A stretch of DNA of 55,975 bases from JARIHD01 sp035758825 (GCA_035758825.1 DASTWA010000014.1:1-55975); one strand, 5' to 3'. Positions 24,572 through 32,374 are shown, counted from the stretch's first letter. Notes: a model not told the origin generated them from the letters alone. Numbers and translations: made by a program.

Positions 24572-25165
24572 TCAACCCTCACCGTGGCGTACCTCGGCCG
24601 CTTTAAGCAAGTGCAGCAAATTACTATCTTTCCATCCATACAGGCGCGGTTGCCGGCTTTGTTTGTTATATGGTCTGTCAAAAATAATATGTTGCCATGA
24701 AGCTGTGTCTGCACTTTGCAGCCCAGGGCGGTCATCTATGAGCGCTATACCATCGTACGCTGCTTTATCTTTAGCTATAATTGCCTGATCAACTACCCAC
24801 TTTCCAAAGATAGGCACAAACTCCCGTTCGAGCCATCCTAGTTTCTCTTGGCGACTACGTTGGTTTGTTCGTATCGGTGAACTACAAATTCTGGGCGTAT
24901 AGCCGTTGCTTAGAATTCGCTGCCACCCGTCGAGTGCATTGTCTACCACGGGGAGCGATATGAAAAAGCCCTCTTCGTCGGATAGTGACCTTACCAAATC
25001 AACATGCTCAGGATAGTCCTGGGCTATATAAAAATTAGAACGGGGCGCAATTGGAATACTAGGATGGCGGTTTGCAAGACGGCTCTGTATTTCTTGGTCA
25101 AAATCAGCCAATACACCGTCCATATCAACAAGTACGGTTGGTGCTTCGAGGCTAAAATTTGTCAT
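24572..25165 (-). CDS. 5'(3')-deoxyribonucleotidase-like HAD phosphatase
   Basis: A 197-residue HAD-superfamily protein. Motif I is VDMDGVLADFD (residues 13-23, nucleophile Asp plus acid/base Asp), and the late motif IV region reads ALIDDRPGLQ. The size, the DMDGVLADF opening and a helical cap fit the NT5C 5'(3')-nucleotidase family, which dephosphorylates (deoxy)nucleoside monophosphates. It lies between the real tRNA-Lys and the partial copy of its 3' end, so it may be cargo of an old insertion. A TAAAAT box (25178-25173) is 7 nt before the ATG, again leaderless. Confidence 0.75.
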   Translation of the reverse strand: MTNFSLEAPTVLVDMDGVLADFDQEIQSRLANRHPSIPIAPRSNFYIAQDYPEHVDLVRSLSDEEGFFISLPVVDNALDGWQRILSNGYTPRICSSPIRTNQRSRQEKLGWLEREFVPIFGKWVVDQAIIAKDKAAYDGIALIDDRPGLQSADTASWQHIIFDRPYNKQSRQPRLYGWKDSNLLHLLKAAEVRHGEG

Positions 25166-25188
25166 TGCGTAGATTTTAACAAATAAAA

Positions 25189-25211
25189 AGGCCTCCGTAT
25201 ATCAGAGGTCT
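25189..25211. terminator. Terminator downstream of tRNA-Lys
   Basis: AGGCCTC/GAGGTCT arms (seven pairs, one non-Watson-Crick) around CGTATATCA. On the minus strand a run of T follows. It ends the tRNA-Lys transcript about 20 nt after the tRNA. Confidence 0.65.
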
Positions 25212-25228
25212 CTCATAGTGCTTATGTT

Positions 25229-25305
25229 TGGAGGGCCACCTGGGACTCGAACCCAGGACATTCTGCTTAAGAGGCAGACGCTCTAACCAGCTGAGCTAGT
25301 GGCCC
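25229..25305 (-). tRNA. tRNA-Lys (anticodon CTT)
   Basis: A complete cloverleaf on the minus strand with an encoded CCA end (25231-25229). The acceptor stem is GGGCCAC/GTGGCCC, the D arm GCTC...GAGC, the anticodon stem TCTGC/GCAGA with loop CTCTTAA (anticodon CTT, reading AAG), and the T arm carries GGTTCGAGTCC. A promoter lies directly upstream and a terminator downstream. Confidence 0.97.
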
Positions 25306-25322
25306 ATAAAAGGAACTTAAGT

Positions 25323-25351
25323 AATATAGCACATCACCCCTGTTCTTGCAA
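25323..25351 (-). promoter_or_regulatory. Promoter of tRNA-Lys
   Basis: On the minus strand, TTGCAA (25351-25346) and TATATT (25328-25323) are spaced by exactly 17 bp, 18 bp before the mature tRNA. The -35 box lies next to the stop codon of the WhiB-like gene. Confidence 0.7.
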
Positions 25352-25353
25352 GA

Positions 25354-25773
25354 CTATCTTTGGGCATATTGTGGCTCGGTGTCAGTGGTTAGCCCCGATG
25401 GAGGGCTGGGGGGTTCTGGCCGGTCGATCGGCGGAAGCAGTTCGGCGTCAGGATGAGCTGCGGCGAACCCGTCCTGCAACCCTTGGGCAAAAGTTGTGCT
25501 GTCGAAGCCTTTCTGGCGGCGCAATGCGCGTCGTTCGTCTTGGTTAGTGCCGCCCCAAACGCCAAAATCTTGGCCAGTGTCCAGCGCGTACAAGGCGCAA
25601 TAGCCAATTGCCACGCAGCCGCGGCAGACACTCCGGGCTTGTTCGATCTCACTAAGGGCCGGGCCGGCTTTGCCGACCGAAAAGAAGAGCTCAGGATCTT
25701 CGTCCCGGCAGGCGGACGCTTCGCGCCAGTCAACTCTCGTGAGGATTTCTCGTGGTGTGATCTTTTTGATCAT
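25354..25773 (-). CDS. WhiB-family iron-sulfur regulator
   Basis: A 139-residue protein with the full WhiB signature: Cys22 in ACRDEDPELFF, then C50, C53 and C59 (CRGCVAIGYC) for a [4Fe-4S] cluster, the turn GVWGG (71-75) and the basic helix ERRALRRQKG as DNA contact. The C-terminal tail is Pro-rich and probably disordered. WhiB proteins bind the principal sigma factor and respond to NO or O2. They are characteristic of Actinobacteria and their phages, so finding one here suggests exchange with an actinobacterial host or donor. The gene is divergent from folD. Confidence 0.93.
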   Translation of the reverse strand: MIKKITPREILTRVDWREASACRDEDPELFFSVGKAGPALSEIEQARSVCRGCVAIGYCALYALDTGQDFGVWGGTNQDERRALRRQKGFDSTTFAQGLQDGFAAAHPDAELLPPIDRPEPPSPPSGLTTDTEPQYAQR

Positions 25774-25801
25774 ATTCCATACTGCGTTTTACGCATCTGC
25801 A

Positions 25802-25829
25802 ATTATACGGCGCAAAATTCGTTGTGCAA
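25802..25829 (-). promoter_or_regulatory. Promoter of the WhiB-like gene
   Basis: On the minus strand TTGCAC (25829-25824) and TATAAT (25807-25802) are spaced by 16 bp. The start codon lies 28 nt beyond the -10 box, so this gene has a short leader. Confidence 0.6.
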
Positions 25830-25850
25830 GCATTATGGTGCGTAATCTGC

Positions 25851-25856
25851 TACAAT
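25851..25856 (+). promoter_or_regulatory. -10 box of folD, leaderless
   Basis: TACAAT ends 6 nt before the GTG at 25863. No Shine-Dalgarno is present. This decides the folD start, because the in-frame ATG at 25824 lies upstream of the box. Confidence 0.5.
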
Positions 25857-25862
25857 ACCCCC

Positions 25863-26678
25863 GTGAAACTTCTTAACGGCAAAGAATTAGCCAGCTTTAT
25901 TAAAGAACGGCAGGCGCACCAGGTGCGTGGTTTGCGCCAGGCATTGCATGTCGTGCCGAAGCTGGCGATTGTCGTGACTATCGACCACCCGGTCATTAAC
26001 GTTTATATGCGCATGAAGAAGGCCTATGGCGCCGACATAGAGGTCGAAGTCGAGGTACATCGCGTTAAGCAGGCCGACGTTCCAGCCACACTGGAGCAAT
26101 TAAACGCTGACGATTCCGTGCATGGCATTATCATCCAGCTACCCCTGGAAGATCCCGAACAGACCGAGGAGCTGGTCGATATGGTCGCCCCCGAGAAAGA
26201 TGTTGATGCCTTGGGCAAGAACGCTCTGTTCGACCCGGCAACACCCTTGGCTATCCTGTGGCTGCTGGCGGGCTACAATGTTGACCTCCAAGGCAAAAAG
26301 ATACTCTTGGTCGGCCGCGGCAAGTTGGTTGGCGCGCCACTGGAGCGTATGCTCCTGGCCTCCGGCTTTGACGTATCTGTCGCTGACCGTTCTACCAAAG
26401 ACCTGAAGGCCGCTACATCCGAAGCCGACGTGATTATTACGGCCACCGGCAGCCCGGCAATCCTATTTCCGGACATGATTAAATACGGCGCCGTCGTTGT
26501 TGACGCTGGCGTTGCTGGCGAAGAAGGCCACACGGTAGGCGATCTTGCTCCCGAAGTCTATGATCGTGACGACCTGGTTATTACACCGCAAAAGGGCGGG
26601 GTTGGACCACTGACGGTCTGCGCCTTATTCGATAACGTTATCCGCGCTGCCCGTCGTTCTGCTCAAACGGAGCAGTAA
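25863..26678 (+). CDS. folD: Methylenetetrahydrofolate dehydrogenase/cyclohydrolase
   Basis: A 271-residue bifunctional enzyme that converts methylene-THF to formyl-THF in two steps. The catalytic Tyr/Lys pair is in VYMRMKKAYG, followed by VHGIIIQLPL, the PEKDVDALG signature and GRGKLVGAPLERML of the NADP-binding domain. The C-terminal part ends in TPQKGGVGPLTVCALF, a variant of the family's PGGVGPMT. I use the GTG start at 25863, which matches the family N-terminus (VKLLNGKELA). The 3' end overlaps the convergent murL-type gene by 41 bp. Together with folC at 3 kb it shows that folate one-carbon chemistry is kept. Confidence 0.93.
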   Translation: MKLLNGKELASFIKERQAHQVRGLRQALHVVPKLAIVVTIDHPVINVYMRMKKAYGADIEVEVEVHRVKQADVPATLEQLNADDSVHGIIIQLPLEDPEQTEELVDMVAPEKDVDALGKNALFDPATPLAILWLLAGYNVDLQGKKILLVGRGKLVGAPLERMLLASGFDVSVADRSTKDLKAATSEADVIITATGSPAILFPDMIKYGAVVVDAGVAGEEGHTVGDLAPEVYDRDDLVITPQKGGVGPLTVCALFDNVIRAARRSAQTEQ

Positions 26679-27951
26679 CCTTTGCAAAGAGCTCTTTGAC
26701 GTCGGCCGGCATCTGGTCAGAGCCTAGCGTGCGGTAGCTGTAGTCTTCGGGTAGTTCAAACTGATATTTTTCTCTTAACTTAGGGTATATAGACTGAGAA
26801 AGATGCATGGCTTCGCGGGATTCCTTGACTTCGCCGACGCAATCAAGCGGCTTGTCGCCTTCGATGCCGAGCAAGTTCCGGTAGGTCGTTTCAAGGGCCG
26901 GGTCTTTTAGCAGGTTCTTGCCGTGCCATAGCGCGTTTAGGTCGTCCTCTTTGATAAAGGGCGCCAAAACCATGTAGACAAAGGCGCACTTAGAACACTC
27001 GCCGCACCATGACATCCGGTCACTGGTATGTATAAAGGCGCGGTTGCAAGAGCTAAAGACGTCCTTGTACTTCTCGAAGCCGATGGTGGCAAAAAGTTCG
27101 CCGATGCGTACTTCACTGTAGGGCCGGAGGAAGGAATAATATCTGAGGCTGTCGCCAAAGTTGTGTGCCAAGATTTGCTGGAAGTCCTGTTCGAACTCCT
27201 GTGATTTGGAGTACTGATGGTTGATGTCTACGCCTTGGTAGTGCAGGGTCGGTTCGTTTGCTGACTGCTCGTTAGATACTACGTTGTCGCGCTTGCCCGA
27301 AAGGATACAGACGACAGCGCCTACGCAGGCGAAGATGGCAGATATGGGCACGTGGCCGCTGTAGGATTTGCCTTTTAATTGCGCCAATTGAGGGTCCCAC
27401 TCGCGTTCAACCCAGTAATGCGGCAGCCCAACCCGTTCAACCAACGGCGTAAGTTGCGATTGGTGGTTGAGGCTCCAGGTGGCGAGGTTCTGATCAGCCT
27501 GACGGAGCAGCTCTACGGTCACTAGCGAATCCTTGCCTCCGCCCAGCCCGATAAGCTTACCCTCGCCGTGGACTGTCACTGGCTGCTTGGATTGCATGGT
27601 GGCCGGGAAGGCGACCGGCGTGTTCGGGTCGAGCTGGTTAACGTAAAAAAGCTCGCCCAGTCCCTTTTGGTAGGTCTTGCCCAGGAATTGGGCGGTAGGC
27701 GTGTCAATGTCGCCTTGCTTGACCACGATTTGGGGCGGCAGGAACTTTTTGTAGTACGAGACGCCGGCAACAAAAAATAACAGCTGCAAAGCACGGTCCA
27801 GCGCCTCGGGGCTGTAGTCGACATAGTCAAAATTAAACCGGAACGTCTCGGTAAAATGGTAGGCGTCATCGAGGGCATACTTGAGCCTCAGGGTGCGGTC
27901 TTCGGGGGTAAACTGGTAGGACTCAAAAATGAATTGCTGGAACTGGCTCAT
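26638..27951 (-). CDS. murL: MurL-type UDP-MurNAc-L-Ala-L-Glu epimerase (PP-loop protein)
   Basis: A 437-residue protein with a PP-loop-like ATP-binding motif GLGGGKDSLVTVE (GGGKDS at 137-142) and a Cys cluster WCGECSKCAFVY near residue 320. In the MurD2/MurL route, MurD2 adds L-Glu and MurL then epimerises it to D-Glu with formation of AMP and PPi, which fits a PP-loop enzyme. The call rests on this motif, the length and the 4-bp overlap with the murD gene, rather than on an alignment. Another PP-loop ligase is the alternative. If right, the cell makes D-Glu without glutamate racemase. It overlaps convergent folD. Confidence 0.72.
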   Translation of the reverse strand: MSQFQQFIFESYQFTPEDRTLRLKYALDDAYHFTETFRFNFDYVDYSPEALDRALQLLFFVAGVSYYKKFLPPQIVVKQGDIDTPTAQFLGKTYQKGLGELFYVNQLDPNTPVAFPATMQSKQPVTVHGEGKLIGLGGGKDSLVTVELLRQADQNLATWSLNHQSQLTPLVERVGLPHYWVEREWDPQLAQLKGKSYSGHVPISAIFACVGAVVCILSGKRDNVVSNEQSANEPTLHYQGVDINHQYSKSQEFEQDFQQILAHNFGDSLRYYSFLRPYSEVRIGELFATIGFEKYKDVFSSCNRAFIHTSDRMSWCGECSKCAFVYMVLAPFIKEDDLNALWHGKNLLKDPALETTYRNLLGIEGDKPLDCVGEVKESREAMHLSQSIYPKLREKYQFELPEDYSYRTLGSDQMPADVKELFAKVTAPFEQNDGQRG

Positions 27952-29252
27952 AGCGACATGACCTCACGTTTAAATTGTTCACCGCGGTCCTCGAAGTTCT
28001 TGAACATGTCAAAGCTCGGGAAGCCTGGCGATAACAGGATTGACTCGCCGCTCCTGGCGAGCTCGTTAGCCTCGGCTACGATCTGAGGCATGGTAGCGGC
28101 GCTGCTGGCCTTGAAATGTGCGAAGCCGGCTTCTTCCAGCTCTCCGGCCAAACGTGGAGCGCTCTGGCCAACGAGTAGCACGCCGGCTAATTCTTTCTCG
28201 TGGGACTTAATGAATTGGGCGAACTGTTCTAATGGCAGCATGCGGTCGAATCCACCCAGGACCAGGACCTTCGGCCCTTCTACGGCTTCTATGGCAGCTT
28301 CGGTGGCGCTGGGGTTGGCGGCAAACGAGTCGTTAAAGTAACGGATGCCGTTCACCTCGCGGACAAACTCAATCCGGTGCGGCAATCCGGCAAAGCTCAG
28401 GAGCACTGAGCGCGGCGGCTCGATCTCACGCAGTACCTGCCAAAAGGCAGTGACGGCCGCGCAGGCGTTCTGCCAGTTATGTTTGCCGACCATCTTGATT
28501 TCGGAGACTTCGCATACCTGTTGGTCGTCGATAGTCAGGAACGTATCGTCCTCTACATAAGCGCCCGGCACAGCGTAGTAGGGGATTTTGGCGCCCGGGC
28601 TGGTACTGGCGATGTCGTGTGAGGCCTGGTTGTCGGCAAAGTAAATCGCTATGTCTATATCTGTCTGGTGCGCGAATAATTGCGACTTGGAGCGGACGTA
28701 GTCTTCCATTGTGCCATGCCAGTTAAGGTGCTCTGGAACTACAGTCAGACAAACACCGATATGCGGGCTTTGTTTGAGGTCATACAGCTGGTAGCTGGAA
28801 AGCTCAAGCACAACCCAGCTGTCAGGGGTCAGCTCGTCGATAAAATCAAGCGGCGAGCTGCCGATGTTGCCGGCCAGAAAGACGTGCTTGCCCGCTACCT
28901 TTAGCATTTGGTAGATGAGTGTCGACGTCGTACCTTTGCCCTTGGTGCCGGTTACGCCGATGACGTTCTTGGTAGGGCTGGAGCGGAAAAACTCGTTGAT
29001 AACAGTGGTTATTTTGGCCTCTACACCGGTGTTCGCGCCCAGGATAAGGTTGGGGTGTACGCTCCCGGTGCGGCTGATAACGTCGAATGCATCCAGGCCT
29101 TTTAGGTAACCCTCGCCAAATCGAAGCCCGACGCCGGGCGGCAGGTCACTAACCTCGGTCCGTTTGCAAACGGTTACCTCCGCGCCCCTTTTCAGCCAGT
29201 AATCGACGGCAGATTTGCCTTCGATGCCATATCCGATGACTGCGACTTTCAT
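27948..29252 (-). CDS. murD: UDP-MurNAc-L-alanine glutamate ligase
   Basis: A 434-residue Mur ligase. The N-terminal domain begins MKVAVIGYGIEGKSAVDYWLKRGAEV, the P-loop is GVTGTKGKGTTST, ELSSYQL and VPEHLNWHGTMEDY follow, and the C-terminal domain starts with GLPHRIEFVREVNGIRYFNDS. All are typical of MurD. It ligates glutamate to UDP-MurNAc-L-Ala in the cytoplasm. The overlap (ATGA) with the MurL-type gene suggests this is the L-Glu-using MurD2 form. The sequence itself does not let me separate L-Glu from D-Glu use. Confidence 0.93.
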   Translation of the reverse strand: MKVAVIGYGIEGKSAVDYWLKRGAEVTVCKRTEVSDLPPGVGLRFGEGYLKGLDAFDVISRTGSVHPNLILGANTGVEAKITTVINEFFRSSPTKNVIGVTGTKGKGTTSTLIYQMLKVAGKHVFLAGNIGSSPLDFIDELTPDSWVVLELSSYQLYDLKQSPHIGVCLTVVPEHLNWHGTMEDYVRSKSQLFAHQTDIDIAIYFADNQASHDIASTSPGAKIPYYAVPGAYVEDDTFLTIDDQQVCEVSEIKMVGKHNWQNACAAVTAFWQVLREIEPPRSVLLSFAGLPHRIEFVREVNGIRYFNDSFAANPSATEAAIEAVEGPKVLVLGGFDRMLPLEQFAQFIKSHEKELAGVLLVGQSAPRLAGELEEAGFAHFKASSAATMPQIVAEANELARSGESILLSPGFPSFDMFKNFEDRGEQFKREVMSL

Positions 29253-29279
29253 AACACCTATTGTACCAGTGTTCTAATC

Positions 29280-29651
29280 TTATTCGGCTAATTTGGCCTT
29301 GACCAGTTCGGCTACCTGGCGTGGTGTCATGTCTGCTTTTAGGATGATGGCAGTTACGCCCATTTCTTTGACTTCGTCAGGGATTTCTTGTTCACCTTTG
29401 TTAGTGAGAATAATAACCTTGATGCCTTTGCCCCACTCGGCTGCGCGTAGCTTAGCCAGGGCTTCCTCGCCCGTCATTACCGGCATCATGAGGTCTAAGA
29501 GCACAATGTTCGGGCGCATCTTCTCAACGAGTTCAAGCCCAAGCTGTCCATTGTCCGCAGTCTCCACCGTATAACCTTCTGCCTCGAACTTGATGCGGTA
29601 CATCTGCGAGATAGCCTGGTCGTCTTCGATGATTGCGATTTTAGTGCTCAT
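29280..29651 (-). CDS. Single-domain response regulator (CheY-like)
   Basis: A 123-residue receiver domain with no output domain: acidic pair in AIIEDDQ, phospho-acceptor Asp in IVLLDLMMP, switch Thr in IILTNKGE, and Lys in IILKADMT. It should be phosphorylated by a separate histidine kinase; candidates are the kinases at 11.6 and 34.1 kb. It lies 52 bp after a paralogue of the same kind. A Shine-Dalgarno GAGAGGG precedes the ATG. Confidence 0.92.
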   Translation of the reverse strand: MSTKIAIIEDDQAISQMYRIKFEAEGYTVETADNGQLGLELVEKMRPNIVLLDLMMPVMTGEEALAKLRAAEWGKGIKVIILTNKGEQEIPDEVKEMGVTAIILKADMTPRQVAELVKAKLAE

Positions 29652-29703
29652 AATCCCTCTCTTTCTCTAATAAGTGTAGCACTTTTGGTAAAACATAATG
29701 ACA

Positions 29704-30090
29704 TTAAGTTGCACGAATGCCAAGCACCTCGTGAACTATAGTGACCACTTGGGCCGGAGTGTGGTGCGCCTTGACGATATATCGGTCAACATGCAAAAAA
29801 CGAAGCGCTTGTGGCGCTTCATCTTTACTAATATTGGTCAGGATAATCACACGTGCGTCACTGCCCCATTCCTCGGCTCGCATCTGGGCAAGCATCTCGG
29901 AACCGCTCATTATGGGCATCATCAGGTCAAGCAAAATGATATCCGGGCGGAATTGTTTGATAACTTCGAGGCCTTCTTGGCCATTGGACGCGACTGCTAC
30001 TTCAAACCCTTCTCGCTCAAGTTTGAGCTTGTATAGAAATTGGATGTCGTGATCATCTTCGACGACGACAGCCCTGGGTTTATCGGACAT
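29704..30090 (-). CDS. Single-domain response regulator (CheY-like)
   Basis: A 128-residue receiver domain: VVVEDDHD, phospho-acceptor Asp in IILLDLMMPIMSG, IILTNISKDE, and a Lys in YIVKAHHT. It is clearly a paralogue of the following receiver gene on the same strand, and both share LMMP and a similar C-terminal helix with VxT. The pair may act as relay proteins in one phospho-signalling chain. A Shine-Dalgarno GAGGG lies 4 nt before the ATG. Confidence 0.92.
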   Translation of the reverse strand: MSDKPRAVVVEDDHDIQFLYKLKLEREGFEVAVASNGQEGLEVIKQFRPDIILLDLMMPIMSGSEMLAQMRAEEWGSDARVIILTNISKDEAPQALRFLHVDRYIVKAHHTPAQVVTIVHEVLGIRAT

Positions 30091-30202
30091 GTACCCTCGT
30101 CTATTTGTTTTGGTAGTGATCCTTATCTAGTAGTAACACATGTTCGTGCGCTCCCGCAAGTATAATTTACTTCGGTAACTCGTGACATATCTCACATGAA
30201 TA

Positions 30203-30231
30203 TTGACATTTTACATTTTTAGTAGTACTAT
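30203..30231 (+). promoter_or_regulatory. Strong sigma70-type promoter
   Basis: A perfect -35 TTGACA (30203-30208), a 17-bp spacer and -10 TACTAT (30226-30231). Transcription would start near 30238. It reads into a short structured segment and a strong terminator before the decarboxylase cluster. Confidence 0.8.
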
Positions 30232-30237
30232 ATAGTC

Positions 30238-30310
30238 AATCTCGAAAGAGATCGCAAATTAGGAGACATACCCGACGCCAAGGCGACCAAATCGCCTGGC
30301 GTCGTTTTTT
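30238..30310 (+). ncRNA. Short terminated RNA or attenuator leader
   Basis: The predicted transcript starts with a perfect hairpin ATCTC-GAAA-GAGAT (30239-30252), goes on with about 20 unpaired nt that include an AGGAG Shine-Dalgarno-like core, and ends in a terminator: CGACGCC/GGCGTCG plus AGGCGA/TCGCCT around CCAAA, followed by six T (30273-30310). No start codon follows the AGGAG. The roughly 73-nt product is either a small RNA or a leader whose terminator is overridden to express the decarboxylase cluster that begins 125 nt further on. Confidence 0.7.
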
Positions 30311-30344
30311 GTTTCCCCTGTTTTCTTGGTCTAAGTAAATAAGC

Positions 30345-30431
30345 ATGAAACTAGCCAGCACCATTTCAGGATATTTTCTGTGTAGTTTCCGCGCTTTCCA
30401 CTGTGCGCGGCTGAGTTTATTGGTGGTTTAA
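30345..30431 (+). CDS. Possible 28-residue leader peptide (uORF)
   Basis: An ATG at 30345 opens a 28-codon frame whose product begins MKLASTISGYFLCSFRA and ends in LLVV. Its TAA is 3 nt before the ATG of the decarboxylase gene. The position suggests translational coupling or control by a leader peptide. There is no good Shine-Dalgarno. It may be a chance frame. Confidence 0.3.
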   Translation: MKLASTISGYFLCSFRAFHCARLSLLVV

Positions 30432-30434
30432 GCA

Positions 30435-31574
30435 ATGAGAGAAGAAGAAAAGAGCGCATGGATGGAGAAAATTACTCCATTCCGTGGGTTTGAGACACCC
30501 TATTTTGTGATGGATTTGCGTATTGCAAGAGAGCGAATCCAGCACCTAAAGGAGCTGCTGCCTCGTGTAGATATCTATTACGCAGTCAAAAGCAATAATG
30601 ACAAACGACTACTGGAGTCAATTGATGACTTGGTAGCTGGCTATGACATTGCCTCCGGCGGTGAATGGCGCTTGCTTGAGGGCCTCGGCGTCAGTGCCGA
30701 CCGTATTCTCTACAGTAACCCCGTCAAGGTACCAGCCCACATTGCCCAGACTTACAAGGCTGGCATCCGGTTTTATGCCGCGGACAGCCTGCAAGAGATT
30801 GAGAAACTAAAAGAGAACGCTCCTGAAAGCATTGTAAACTTGCGTCTAAAGACCCCTGACTACGGCAGCAAATTCCCACTGTCATCCAAATTTGGTATCG
30901 AAGCCGAATATGCAATCCCTTACGCATCGTTGGCTGAGGACGCCGGCCTAAAGGTTAAGGGCTTGACCTTCCACGTCGGCTCACAGTCCGAAAATCCGGC
31001 CGCATGGCGGGCCGCAATCGAGATGTGCGGCGGCCTAATTAAGCGTTTGGCCGACAAAGGAATCAACATCGAATTCCTGGACCTTGGCGGTGGACTCCCG
31101 GCAGTATATGAAGATATTGCACCCACTGTTGTAGAGTCGGCCAGGGCAATTAACGAAGCTCTCGATGAATTCATCCCGGGGTACATCAGGGCGATTATCG
31201 AGCCGGGTAGGTATGTCTCTGCTAATACGGGTATGCTCGTCACTTCTGTTATTGGCCGTGAGCATCGTACTGGTACTGATTGGTTGTACTTGGACATGGG
31301 CGTCTTCCAGGGCCTTATCGAACCACTGGAGATACCTGGCTGGAAGTACCCGATCTTTACGGACAAGTCACCACACGCCAACAAGAAGTCATTTGTCCTA
31401 ACGGGCCCGACTTGCGATGCCTACGACACTCTCGGCAACGACTACATGTTGCCATCTGACTTGAACGTCGGCGACAAGATTTACATTGGGGCCACCGGGG
31501 CTTACACCTTGGTCTATGGATCGCAATTTAATGGCTTTGAAATACCCAAGACGTATTACTTGGAGGATAAGTGA
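30435..31574 (+). CDS. PLP-dependent amino acid decarboxylase, Orn/Lys/DAP fold type III
   Basis: A 379-residue alanine-racemase-fold decarboxylase. The PLP lysine is K52 in YYAVKSNND, a His in LTFHVGSQ stacks on the cofactor, the phosphate is bound by LDLGGGLP and EPGRY, and the dimer-partner Cys is in GPTCDAYD. Length and motifs favour ornithine or lysine decarboxylase over the longer arginine and DAP enzymes. The product would be putrescine or cadaverine. It overlaps the next gene by 4 bp and heads a four-gene cluster. The start could also be ATG 30462, which has a better purine-rich upstream region. Confidence 0.88.
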   Translation: MREEEKSAWMEKITPFRGFETPYFVMDLRIARERIQHLKELLPRVDIYYAVKSNNDKRLLESIDDLVAGYDIASGGEWRLLEGLGVSADRILYSNPVKVPAHIAQTYKAGIRFYAADSLQEIEKLKENAPESIVNLRLKTPDYGSKFPLSSKFGIEAEYAIPYASLAEDAGLKVKGLTFHVGSQSENPAAWRAAIEMCGGLIKRLADKGINIEFLDLGGGLPAVYEDIAPTVVESARAINEALDEFIPGYIRAIIEPGRYVSANTGMLVTSVIGREHRTGTDWLYLDMGVFQGLIEPLEIPGWKYPIFTDKSPHANKKSFVLTGPTCDAYDTLGNDYMLPSDLNVGDKIYIGATGAYTLVYGSQFNGFEIPKTYYLEDK

Positions 31575-32374
31575 TGATAAACGAATTCTCTATGGGTTAT
31601 CCCGCTCCCTTTGAAGGTGTTGGACCGCGCCATCTGCGCGAGGCCGACGATGAGGAGCAGGATCGTTTGGACGCAGTCGAGGCTACCTCGTACTATGAGT
31701 CCCGTCACGCTGCGCCTGATGTAGCCGAAGAGCCGCAGGCCCGCGAAGCACTAGGGATGAAAGTCCTCAAGGCCGGTGTGATTATCAACGAAATGCTGCC
31801 AACTGACGACGTCATGCGTTATGGACTGCTCGTGGCTTCGCAAGAGTATGCACACAACCCGGCCGTCGGTGCAGCTGTACTGGGTCTGGCTACTCTAGCT
31901 ACCGAAGGTTCGGCCGTCTTGGCAGCCTCGAAGTGGATAGCCGATGACCGGATCCGCCCTATCCTTAATACGGTCTGCGAAAAAATCGACAATTTTAAAG
32001 AGACACTTAACCGTTTGGTACCACCGCTTCGAATTGGCCGGCTGGTGCCGAACTTGCCCAAGGATCCAGAAGAAGGCAAGAAGTTGCCAATTACCATCCA
32101 GGCCGCAGTAGCCCTCAATTTGGGGACTGTGGTGATGCTTGAAGCCATGCAGCGCCGAGACCCATCAAGGACAGCCGAACAGAACCGTAGCTATGGTTTG
32201 CGCACTACCGCTATGGTCTCCGGTTACATGGCAGTGGAAGGCGCACTACTTTCTGCAGGTTACGAGAATCTGGCCAGCCCAACCCACCTTGCACTGGCCG
32301 CTTTAGGAGTCGCTGGCTTGCACTATGGAGCCCATAAATTAAGGCAAAAAGCACAGAAAGGAGAACAATCATGA
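31571..32374 (+). CDS. Membrane protein of the decarboxylase cluster, unknown
   Basis: A 267-residue protein I do not recognise. The first 60 residues are acidic and probably disordered. Moderately hydrophobic helices follow at about 80-120, 172-190, 205-225 and 233-252, rich in Ala and Gly, so it is likely a membrane protein with three or four spans. It overlaps both neighbours by 4 bp (ATGA), which means tight translational coupling and suggests a stoichiometric role beside the decarboxylase and the two transferase-like proteins, perhaps as membrane anchor or exporter of their product. Confidence 0.6.
   Translation: MMINEFSMGYPAPFEGVGPRHLREADDEEQDRLDAVEATSYYESRHAAPDVAEEPQAREALGMKVLKAGVIINEMLPTDDVMRYGLLVASQEYAHNPAVGAAVLGLATLATEGSAVLAASKWIADDRIRPILNTVCEKIDNFKETLNRLVPPLRIGRLVPNLPKDPEEGKKLPITIQAAVALNLGTVVMLEAMQRRDPSRTAEQNRSYGLRTTAMVSGYMAVEGALLSAGYENLASPTHLALAALGVAGLHYGAHKLRQKAQKGEQS

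Noticed and set aside
24487..24575. A second functional tRNA on the minus strand
   Set aside because: Only the 3' acceptor end and terminator are recognisable; no matching 5' acceptor strand, D arm or anticodon arm can be folded.
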